NCBI RefSeq assembly: GCF_000471905.2 | Contig: NW_006498150.1 | Location: forward strand, 609,924-673,923 | Origin: Amborella trichopoda | Lineage: Eukaryota; Streptophyta; Magnoliopsida; Amborellales; Amborellaceae | DNA length: 64,000 bases | Direction: 5' to 3' | In this document: positions 36,001-48,000 of the stretch, piece after piece | Layout of the letters: each line of letters starts with the position of its first letter | How positions within the stretch are numbered: position 1 is the first letter of the stretch | Notes under the pieces: model-generated | What the model was told of the DNA's origin: nothing | The model's input: the letters and a program-made list of their open reading frames with translations, nothing else | The model's database searches: none | Made by a program: the position numbers and the translations under genes

Positions 36001-39000
36001 GAAGGGAATACCTCTCGTAGAGGGCAGTTTCCCAACCATAGATCTGACCAAAACCTCACCCTAGAACCTTCCCTTGGATGAAACCTTACATACCTTTCGA
36101 ACAGAGTAAAGACCAAGGAAAAGGATTTCGAGGCTCCAGAAGCGTTATGCGACTGGTTTTTTTCTGGCAGCCAGGCTCCTTCTAGGATTTTATACTTTTT
36201 TCTAAGTACTTAGGCCCACAGGGCATTGGGCTAGGTGGCTAGACGCCACCACCATTTCCTTAGAAGTGCCAAATTATGTTTTCGAAGGACTCTGATTCCT
36301 AGACCTCCCTGATGTTTGGGTAGGCAAATATTGTCCCATGCTATAAGATGAAACTTCTTCTTGTCAGCCTGTCCCGACCAAAGGAAGTTCCTCACGAGTT
36401 GGTCCAAGCGGTTGGTCACTTGGGTTGGCACATTAGGTACACCAGGGACTTTGCTAATGTAGCTTTAATCAAAGTTGATCTACCAGCCAATTTGAGGAAT
36501 CTGCCTTTCCACCCTGCCAGACGTCTGTCTATCTTGTCTAGGGCGTGAGACCATTGCCTCTTCTTGGGTTTCCCCATACCCAAGGGAAGGCCTAGATAGG
36601 TGGTTGGGAGGTCCTCCACTTTACACTCCCAATTCGGAATCAGTGAGCATTTGTCATTGCTACACCCAGCATTTTTTATTTGTCCATATTGACTTTGAAC
36701 CTAGTTGCTGTTTGGAAGCAACTCAGGAAAAGTTTGAGGGTGTCCACTTCATTGGAGGAGGCATCTAAGAACACCAACGTGTCATCTGCGTATTGTAAAT
36801 GAGACACCGTTGGGCCATGTCTACTGCTCCTGAATCCAAACAGAAGACCTGCCTGATATAGCCAGCGGCTAAAGACTTTCGCCACTATAGCAAACAGGAA
36901 GGGGGAGAGGGGGGGTCACCTTGGCGAAGGCCCCTCAAGGACGGGAGGAATCCTTTTGGGGCTCCGTTAATAAGAATAGAAAAAAGTGGATGAGAGTAAC
37001 AGCCTCTCATCCACTTCTTCCATCTAGCCCCGAAACCCATTCTAGCCATCGACTCTTCCAGGATTAATCAGTCAACATGGTCATAGGCTTTCTCCCAGTC
37101 AATTTTGAAGATAAGCCCTGATTTTTTCTCTCAGTGCCTCCCAGTCAAGATGGTCATAGGAGTACCACCAGGTTTGGACAAGAGTTTATAGAGACTCCTC
37201 TTCAAGCCAGTGGAGTTCAAATCTGAAGGGTTTGGGACCCCTCTTGACTGCATTAGAATCAAGCAAAAGGACGGTGGTCCAACGTAGGCTTGGGAAGGGC
37301 TAATGAAGAAGAACCTGGAAAGTGCTCCTAGTTCAAAGAGAGGAGGAATCTGTCTAACTTTGAGCAGGTGGGTCGCGAAGCATGGTTGGACCAAGTATAC
37401 CTACAACCTTGAAGGGGGATATCAAGGAGATCATTTCGCCTGATAAATCCCTTGATGTCCAGGGAGAATGGAGTAGAGGAGTTTTTCTCGTAAGACCAAC
37501 AGATGACGTTAAAGTCACCTCCCAGACACCAAATGGGGTGTGGTAGGGATGCAACGTGATCCAGTTCTGTCCACAGCCTATTCCTGAGGGAGGAGGTGTT
37601 TGGACCATAAACAACCGAAAATTTCCATGGGGTCCCATCTTAGTTGCTAGAGAGGAGTAAAGTAACAGAGAATTCGCCTATAAAGGAGGAGTTTAGGGTA
37701 TGGTCTAAGGGTCCCATAACACCCAAATGCCTCCTAATGCCCCATTTGCAGGTAAGGAGACCCATTGACAAGGTCTTCTACCCCAAACCTGGCGAATGAG
37801 ATGAAGGTTAGGATCTGGAAGTTTGGTTTCAAGTAGGGCTAGAATCACGAGAAAGTTTGGAGGTAAGGTCCTTGACAACATCCTTTTTGGAGGACTGTCC
37901 TAGTCCTCTAACATTCCAAACAAGTAGCTTCATCTTTTGGAGATGAGAGAGGAGGAGGAGGCTAGTCTGGGAGACCTCCTTGGGCAGTCCGTGGGGAGAG
38001 GAGAAGGGCGACTCTCAACTAGATTCCCAACAAAGTTTAAGGATGAGAAGAGGTTGCAAAGCTCTCTCTGACCTCTGAATCTCACTTGCATCCTGCTTAG
38101 CGCGTCCGTTGTAATGAATCTGTGAGCCGATCCTTCAAGTCCATCATATTCGAATCCCATCAATCTGTACATCTCTCGCATTTTATCTTCTATCCTGTTA
38201 GTCCCATCCCTGTCGACCTCCTTTGTGTCGTCGCCAGCTTGGGAGGGAGAGATGGGTTCCGAAACAATCTCCGGGGGCACGGCCATGGGTTGAGCCAAGG
38301 TTGGGGTCTTGTGAGGCTCTGTTTCAAAATCTGCCAACTGGGGGGTGGGACTGGAGAGGTATAGGTCAGGGGGAAGGAAAGGGAGGGGTGAGGCAGCATC
38401 AGGAGGGTGTCCGGTACAAGGGGGAAGATGCCGGGGGCAGAAAGTTAGGTTGTTGGGGGTGAGGGTCAGAGGTTGGGGTTGGGTCATAGGGTAACTAGGT
38501 AAGGAAGGTTTCAAAGGGGAGGAACGGAGCTTGAGGGGGGTAGGCAAAAGAGAGGGAGGGGAGGAAAGTGAGAAAGTGGTGTGTCTTAATCGAGGAGTAG
38601 GTGGCCCCCCTCTTTTTTGGATATATGTTGGGTTTTGATAGACAACTTTTAGTCGTGCTTTTTGTTTTGGATAAAATCATAGATGGACTTTATGATTGTT
38701 TTTGTGGATATGACAAGACTTGGTAAAATTAAAGGTGAATGCCGTAAAATGATTTTCAAAGACTAAGTAAAAATTGAACTAGACCTTTTGTGTTGAAAAA
38801 CCTAGGTTTATGAATATGGTTTTGAGAAAACCCCATAGTCTTGCAAGGTACACCCAGTCTTTGTGAAAATCATACTAAATCTTCGCTCTATTTTCTAACT
38901 ATTGCTTACAAAAATTTACCAAGTCAAAAGTTTTGATAAAAAGGAAAAACATTTGAGTCTTGAAATTATTTTATAAACATGGGAAAAAGTGTCATTTATC

Positions 39001-42000
39001 TTTGCACCTATTTTAAATACCCATATGTCTTGACTCAGGTTTTTATAGTACCGATTACGTGACTTGACAGTCAGTTCATTAGAATCCTCGATTACCTAAG
39101 ACCATGAACCATAGGGAATGCCTTAGGATGCCAAGAGACTAGTGTGGTTTGTGATAAGATCACTTGGTTTGTAAGGATTTACAACCAAGAGACTAGTGTG
39201 GTTGTAACCTTTGTGGTTCGATAAAAAAAAAGGATTGCATATTGAGAGACTTCAGGCATTGAGTTATTTTGGCATGAGACTTGCTGAACTTCCTCATAGC
39301 ATAAGCATGAGCATGATGAGACATTACGTGTTACATGTATTTTTTATTTGAGCGGGAGTTACTACAGTCCCACGGCTGTTTTAGTTGCTCAGATATATAA
39401 GTATTCTTTTGTAAATTGCCGAAGGGATCTAGATAACTTAGCATTCTAGTGGGAGTATCTGCTTATGATTGGTGGACCAGCTAGAACAACATATTGTCAT
39501 GTTGTCCACCTTGAAACCCGGATATGTGGCACTGGTTGTCTGGCTAAAAATTTGAGCAGCATAATTGAAGAACTTCCTTGAGCTGCTGATATAGGACCCC
39601 TTGCGATGAGAGTGTTCGTGCATATCTTCTGTCACAAGGAGTCCATGATTCGTGATGCAAAAACTGAGGACGTAAAGATGGACTACGGCCACGTTCAGGA
39701 CAAGATCCGAGCAGCAGAGAGAGCCTTCATGACTCCCATAGAGGCTACATCCATCAATCTTTAGTGAAAAGATTGATGGCGAAGGAGTTTGAAGTTGGCA
39801 ATACTGATGCCAAGACTCAAACTAAGCTTTACGAGCTAGGCCGAATTGAGTTTTGAAATCCTACGAGACCTGAGCATAAAGCACAACTGAGAATGGTTTG
39901 CAGGTTAGCCCTTGATGAGGTCGGAGAGATGCCCAACGTAGTTAGCCAAGGGGCTATGTGAACTTTGTGTGCAATTTGAAAGGCACGAAGGGACAAGAGC
40001 CAAATCCTCATCATGACCATCGCACATATACATATGAATATATGATAGCCGTATTGGGAAGCAGATACCATTGAAGGTGTGACATGTACATGTGCAAAAG
40101 ATAGCCCCCATACAGCAATTGCGATAAGTGTGTACAGGTCTGTGTGACCTAGGCTTCTGCCTGAGGGAACTTGCAGTCCATAAACTAGGATTGTATTCTC
40201 ATCACCTATTGGCTGACTTTGGTTGTCCAATCATAAATCCTTGTGATGGACTATGGGTTATGGGAACTACTGATCAGTTTGAGAAAGTGAGTGTGGGACA
40301 TAGTCACCAGTAGAGATGGAGTGCCTCAGTAATTTCGCATTTTCCTCAACGAAGTTAGATCTGTTCCCATCAAATTAATTTTAAAATAATTAATTTTGTT
40401 TTAAATAATTTTTAGAATGTTAAAATAATTTTTAGAAGTCTATGGACATTTTATTTTATCAAAATTGATTTTTGAATTAGCTAAAACTAAATTTTCAGGT
40501 ATTTAAATATCCAAAGAGAAAAATAAAATATTTATAGTTTTCTACAAATCAATTTATTAGTTTTAAAATTTAATTTAGAATGNNNNNNNNNNNNNNNNNN
40601 NNNNNNNNNNNNNNNNNNNNNNNNNNNNNNNNNNNNNNNNNNNNNNNNNNNNNNNNNNNNNNNNNNNNNNNNNNNNNNNNNNNNNNNNNNNNNNNNNNNN
40701 NNNNNNNNNNNNNNNNNNNNNNNNNNNNNNNNNNNNNNNNNNNNNNNNNNNNNNNNNNNNNNNNNNNNNNNNNNNNNNNNNNNNNNNNNNNNNNNNNNNN
40801 NNNNNNNNNNNNNNNNNNNNNNNNNNNNNNNNNNNNNNNNNNNNNNNNNNNNNNNNNNNNNNNNNNNNNNNNNNNNNNNNNNNNNNNNNNNNNNNNNNNN
40901 NNNNNNNNNNNNNNNNNNNNNNNNNNNNNNNNNNNNNNNNNNNNNNNNNNNNNNNNNNNNNNNNNNNNNNNNNNNNNNNNNNNNNNNNNNNNNNNNNNNN
41001 NNNNNNNNNNNNNNNNNNNNNNNNNNNNNNNNNNNNNNNNNNNNNNNNNNNNNNNNNNNNNNNNNNNNNNNNNNNNNNNNNNNNNNNNNNNNNNNNNNNN
41101 NNNNNNNNNNNNNNNNNNNNNNNNNNNNNNNNNNNNNNNNNNNNNNNNNNNNNNNNNNNNNNNNNNNNNNNNNNNNNNNNNNNNNNNNNNNNAATAAAAA
41201 TTTCGGTTATCAAAATTTTATTTTATTTTTTTAAAGGCTTAATTTTTGTTTAGTGAATAAGGTAGTGCGTGAGTTGTTTTGCGGATATGGTTGATTTTAA
41301 TATTAAGCAAAGGGATTTAGACCTCCTGAGTAAAAACGCTTGATAGGAAACATTGAAAAGTGTAATTATACATTTGAGTTGTGTGTTATGGGAAAGTGCC
41401 TGCGGAAAATGTGCATATTCCTCCCAGGGAAGGTTAAACATGTTTTGAAGAGTACATATGCAGATCCATTTTTTCTATTCATGCTTTGTATTACATGACA
41501 TGAATAGGAAAAAGCAAGTCTATTCAACTGTCATAATCCATAATGTCAATATAACAATATAACATGATATATTATAAAATACATCCTACCTGATTCAAGA
41601 GACAATTGGCCAAGTTTCTAAGACGATTCCCCGTATAACCAATCCAACCTCTCACATCCACCCGCAACCATAGGCCTAGAGCATTTAAATAAACCTGAAA
41701 ATATAGTTTGTCACATATGCTGCAAGTTGAAGTTATTTGACAGACAAATCCAGTTACACACCTCTGCACAGTCAGCATCATCTCTTTGCAGTTCTGCCCA
41801 GATATGACGGTCATAAATATCTAAAATTCTATTTAATGGAGAATGACCATCCATGTAACAAAGAGCAACATGCCACCAATTATGCGTATACCTAGAAACA
41901 ACATAAACGTAAGCACATAAGGAAGCCAGATGGGAAACATTTAAATAGTAAATGGCACTTGCAAGATAGATTCCAACAGAATGTTCCTTACATAAATGAC

Positions 42001-45000
42001 GAGCAATCAATCCATGAGGGAGAACATTCTTCCATAAACTTAACTGCCTCCCTAAAATGACATTCGTACTGGAAAACATGGCATAACTGCATAAAGATAT
42101 CCGAAAGGTGACCACAAAAATCATAATAATACGGAAACATTAAGGACACGAAAAGTATTACAATTATATACAGATTAGTAGGAAACCATTTGATAATTAT
42201 ATTAGACTGCTAACCCATGATATCATATAGAAACCAAAGGAAAATCCAGTTTTTTTGGTAATTAAACAATAAAATAAGAGGATTTCTTTTGTAGCTAACA
42301 GGAGATTGTATCCGCAAGATGGTATGCCACCAAAGTGTCAGAGGCAGTCATTGATCTGTCGGGCTCTACAAAACCATAAAGGATGTTCAATCTCAGCTTA
42401 CTACAGGAAAAGAGTCATAAGAGTGGTCTGATCGGACAGACATCTTAACTGATGGTACTAAAATGAGCACCAAACAACCCATTGCTGATTTTCACATGGT
42501 TAGTGAAGATCTTGATAGAGAAGCATTAGAACACTTAAGATAGCAATAAAGGAATATATAATAACGCATGGAGAGCAAGGCCCAACAGGAGGTAATTTTT
42601 GGAAGGTCTTGAGGTGTTGTATTCAATTTTATGTGTTGTATTTGGGGCTGCCTCAAGTTACAACTCCTCTTTCCCCAAATGCCCCAACTTTTCAAGGTAT
42701 TAGCGCCTTTTGCAAATGCTATAGATAAAAATTTTAGTTTCTGCCTCAGGTTCTCCTCCTAAAGAGATTATTGTTATTTAAAGGCCTTACGAGAGCATGT
42801 AATTAATTGTATGATAGTGGAACAAAGAATTCCAGTGGGAGTATAGTCCAGCGGGACCGAAGTTGGCAAAACTAATGCCAAAACTCAAACTAGGCTTGAC
42901 GAGCTAGGCCGAGTTGAGTTCTAAAACATGTGCCCATATAGCACAACCGAGAAGGGTTAGCAGGGTTACCCCTTGATGAGGTCAAAGAGATGCCCAGAGT
43001 AGTTGGCCAAGGGACTTCGTGACCCCTGTGCGTGAATGGTAGGCTTAAAGGGACAAGAGCCAAATCTCATCATAATCATCACACGATATGTACATATTAA
43101 AAAGCAAACAACATTGAGGGTGTTGCATTTACATGCACGAGGATAGCCCCTATGCACCAATTGGGATGTGTGTGCACAGGTCTGTGTGACCTAGGCTTGT
43201 CCCTAGGGGGAAACCAGTAGTCCATAGACTAGGATTCTATTCTCATCACCTATTAGTTGGCTTTGGTAGTCCAATCATGAATCCTTGTGATGGACTGTAG
43301 GTCATGGGAACTACTGGGTCAGTTTGAGAAAGTGAGCATGGGACATGATCACCAGTAGAGATGAAGTGCCAATTTCTTTCACATATTCCTCAACAAAGTT
43401 GGATCTGATTCCCATCAAATTAGTTTAGAAATAATTAATTTCGTTATAAATGATTTTTAGAATATAAAATAAAATGTTTAGAAGTTTCAAGTATTTTATT
43501 CCATCAAAATTGATTTTAAAATAAGCTAAAAAGGAATTTTCTGATATTTAAATATTCATATAAGAAAACAAATTACTTATCCTTTTTCAAAAATCATTTT
43601 TATATTTCTAAAATGATTAAATATCATAGGGGCCTAGTATACACTATGGGCATATAATGGGCCCACCATATTTGATGAGGGCGTGAGGCCAACTATGCCC
43701 ATAGAGGCACAACCCCACTTCTCTCCCTCTCCCTCATAACCGACATAAGAAGTAAAGGAAAGTTTTCGTAAATAAAGGATAATTGATTTTGAAAGAAGCA
43801 TGTGTAGAGGTTGACGTTAAGCAAGCTAAGGGATCAGGTTAAGGAAGCCAAAGGATAAGATTCTAACACCTTCCATTAGATCATGATAGCTGATCTATGG
43901 ATTGTATTGCTAAGTCTCTCACCCTACAGGTCACCTATGATCAATGGTTTAGATGGGATCTCCATAAGGATGACTAAACCCTAACCCTAGCCTCACTTCT
44001 ATAAAATCTCTCAATGGGGATCATCCCTAAACACACCTAGAACTCTCTCTGTCTCACACACCAAAGGTGGCATGCTACCCTCTCTAGATCTCTATCTATC
44101 TCTCACCCCTCTAAGAAAAGAGAGGGGGCACGCCCCATTGAAGTAAGCATAGAGAGGCACACCCCACATAGAGAAACAAGAGAGAAGCCCCTTTGTTTGT
44201 TCCACATGTTCTCATATACATAGAAGGGTTTCAAGCCAAAGCTTCCCAACTTTGTGATATCTAAGAAAGACTTAAATCGCATACGCCATCGGTAGAGGAC
44301 ACCCGGTGTGGAGTGTGCAAAGTCCATTCGCGGTAATCTTTTGGCGTTTTATTTAATCTATTGCTTTCTTATGTTTTTTGTTCCCAAATTCAAGTTGATG
44401 AATTTTTTATTATATAATGAAGAGTTTTTAAAAGTGGCAACAACTGAGAATCCAAATTTGAGTTTTTATTTATTCATTTGAGTTCTTATTGTAATCATTG
44501 GTTCTCGCCGGAACTGAAAAAGAAAAATGTTAAACTATATAGACTATGCTAGTTCACATAGTCCACTCTCAATTATTGACTTAGGAGCTACACATCACAT
44601 GGAAAGTTACTGACCATCCTTAACTCACCTCTTGAGAATGTTGGCAAGTGTTCAATAAAGCTCCTGATTGTTACGCGTTCTTCAATTAATTCTGCTGGCC
44701 ATGTCTCTTTAAACCCCTACACTTGACCTTTTTGATGTATTACATGTGACTGGTATTGGCCTAAATATTTATTCATTCCTAAAATAACCAAGTCACTTAA
44801 TTGTTTTTTTTTAATATGTGAACTCACCAGGTCACTTAATTCTTCAGCCATCTTTTTGCCTATCCTTTGTGTTTTCTTGGATCAGAGGATGAGAAAGATG
44901 ATTGGCAAGAGGGAAGACAGAGCTGCCACAGTTAGCTTTAGCATAGCCTACTATTACCGTTGATTTGTGGCATCACTGATTGGGGCATCCTTCTATTGGA

Positions 45001-48000
45001 GATGACTTGCACGCCATCTAGATGGAACCACAGAGGCCACAGTTTACTTCAGTGTACAATAAAATCACGACTGATCGTGGCATCACTGGTTGGGGCATCC
45101 ATCTATAGGAAGGCTCCAATACATTATCTCAATAAGTTTAATCCCTACAATAAATTTGCGAGAGACATAATTATGCTTTATGTCCAATTTGTCCCTTGGA
45201 GAGTAAACATACTTGCCGTTTGTTTTGAATAATGATAGAAATATGAGTACCTTTGACTTAATCCATTGTCATACATGGGGACCTAGTACTTTGCCATCTA
45301 CTTCTTAGGAACCGCATGTTTCCATCTTCCAAAGCAAAGCAAGGACAGATTCCACGCCACTGTTAAAGGTCTTTGATCCAAGAGGGAGGCCGGTTCGAAC
45401 GAGGATATAGGTTTATCCTCTTGCATAGCATATCAAAGTCCGAGGTTCAATTGGACTAACAGCAGCCCGAAACGAGTCGCTAGAAGCGAGCTGGAACAAC
45501 AATCAATTCATTTCAAACTATAGTTGAACAATAACTCTCTATCCCAGATAACGACATTTAGTCTCATCAATTCATATGGAAGCAAAGAAGACGATTAATG
45601 CTTTTCTCTATTCACGGTTCAATATTCTGGCGCCCTAGGCGTAGAGAAACCATACCAATCCATCCTGAACTTGGCGGTTAAACTCTATTACGGAGACAAT
45701 ACTGTAGGGGACAGAAAAATAGCTTGATGCCAGGATGATAAAAAGTTTAACCGCCGTATCCCTATCCTTCCCAGAAGCCGTACAACCTACCCTCCCTTTA
45801 TTGTTGGTGAGAGCCTATTAGACCGATAGCCCTCCTCTTAGCATTGCTTTTACTTTATGTTAATGATTACTCAAGACACACATGGTTGTATTTCACGAAA
45901 AAATAAAATGAATCTCCATTTTTGGACATTTGATTCCATAACTGAGACACATTTTGAGAAAGAAATTAGAGTGGTCCCATAATTAAGTGACTTTATGCCA
46001 CCATGATGCAATTTTTCTTCAAGACAATAGAATAATTCATCCATAGTTGTTGAAAACGCCTGGGAACCCGAATAGTTTTAGGAACTAGAATTCCATAATT
46101 GCCGCCGGCTAGAAGATTCATGTCTTAGGAATCGTTGTCCGTACAATAGGAATCGCAGGGAAAGAGATTCCAAGGTTTTGAGAATCGTGTTTCAACTGAA
46201 ATAGATCCAACTTTCATCCATATATGGAATCGAGATTTCATCCTCCTTGGAATTGAGATTCCTATTCCCCTGGAATCGACACTCCAGGAGTCAAGATTCA
46301 TTAATATACAGAATCAAGTTTTCGACATCTATGGAATCAAGTTTCTAACATATGTGGAACATAGATATGTTGCTGATTGGCATCGTGATTCTAACATATT
46401 TGGAATCTAGTTAAGGTTAACATTCTATAAAAAAAATATTTGGAATCAAGTTTCTGAACTATATGGATCACCAATTTGAGATTGAGATTTATAATAATAT
46501 GGACTATGGAATGCATTTGACAGCAATCAAGATTTCATTTTTATGGAGAAGAAAACCCCAAGCACATCTTGAGCCTTATCAACTTTAGAACCTATATTGG
46601 ATATCTCTTATTAAAAAGTTTTCCAAATTTTAAAGTTATTCTATTGACTATTGAACTTACGGTTATTATATACAAAAGATAAGTATTTTTAAGTGTGATT
46701 TTGACTTCATTATTATAAAGACAAAATAGGATTGTCTACGCCATGATTTTACTTTTAATTGTATGTGTTGTATTTACCAGTTATATTTTAAATTTAAAGT
46801 AAAATCGGTCTAGGGTGGCACAAGTAAAATAATGAAAACCTACAACCACTAAAACACAATTTCCTTTTGGAAGTGCACAACCATCATAGGCATTCGACAT
46901 TATGTACTTTGAATTGGTTTCTTTTTTGGGAAAATATCCTATTATCCCCTATTTTTAACTTCTATATCTCATCAGACCCAAGAATTGAAAATATTACTTA
47001 TAAGCAAAAAGACTCCATCTTTTCTATCTTCCAACCCCCTAAACCCTTTTGACCATGTATTATTGACCTCAACAACTTATAAAATGACTCTTCTCTCTGT
47101 TTCTCTAAAACTCCATCTGTCTCTCACATCATCGTCTCTCTCTCTCAAAACTCCATCTCTCTAAAACCCAAACTCTATCTCTTTCTCTCTCACATTATTC
47201 TCTCTCTCTCAAAACTCCATCTCTCTCCTAAAACTCAAACTCCATCTCCCTCTAAACCTCCATCTCTCTCCAAAACCCAAACTCCCTCTATCTCTCTTTA
47301 AAACTCCATCTCTCTCTCACACATAAGGTGTGCTCGTGTTCGAGTTCAAGCTAAACCCCTTTGTTGGTAAACTCACCGAGAAGCGAAGAGAGAGAGATGG
47401 AGTTAGAGAGAGAGAGAAAGATAGAGTTTGAATAGGATGTCATTTTAGTGTTTGTTTGAGTAAAACATTTATGGTCAAAGGGGTCCAGGGGGTTGTAAGA
47501 TAGAAAAGATGGAGACCTTTTGCTTACAAGTAATATTTTCAATTCTTGGGTCTCATGAGATATGGAAGTTAAAAATAGGGGATAAGGAGATATTTTCCCC
47601 TTTTTTTTTTTGATATTTTGAATTTATTTATTTTTGAACCAAGATTTAGTCGTCGCTGGAATCCAGATTCAATATATTTGGGAACGTCTACCCACAATTA
47701 ATGGGTTCAAGTCTAAAGATGTGTTGGATTGAGACTCCAAAATTAAGGTATCGAGTTTCCTTGGTTTCGATAAATGGTTTCTAAAGATGTGTTGAATCAA
47801 GATTCCGAAATTAAGGAATTGAGTTTCTTTGGCTCCGAAAGATAGTTTCTAAAGATGGGTTGAATCGAGATTTCGAAAAACGGTTTCCGTGAAGATTCCT
47901 TAATAGAAACACGAAATCAAGTTTCTGAACCAAAATCGCGAGGTTGGTGGAGAGATTCAGGTAACTATGAATTCATCAAACCTCGTGTCCACTCCTCAAA

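Larger units (their letters stand above)
34510..38640 (-). mobile_element. L1-type LINE with RNase H, 5' truncated, in sense with the host gene
   Basis: On the minus strand from 5' to 3': the ORF1 end ([20 protein letters not shown] at about 38170-38110, [14 protein letters not shown] to 37930); endonuclease remains (37640-37350); RT with [15 protein letters not shown] (about 36800) and [20 protein letters not shown]; zf-RVT ([13 protein letters not shown] to [11 protein letters not shown]); and RNase H. The T run at 34510-34519 is its poly(A) tail. It is close to the plus-strand L1 at 7390 but less broken. The first half of ORF1 is missing, as expected for a 5' truncated insertion. Confidence 0.9.

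Noticed and set aside
40575-41213. Two open frames of more than 200 codons on both strands
   Set aside because: They are runs of N in the assembly gap.
41711-42124. 137-residue continuous minus-strand frame taken as one exon
   Set aside because: Only its YTHNWW to CAE part is coding in that frame. The segment before it contains an intron of 100 bases, and the upstream exon uses another frame.
45370-45440. Possible tRNA because of a GGTTCGAA word
   Set aside because: No acceptor stem or cloverleaf could be drawn around it. It may be part of the organelle-derived insert.
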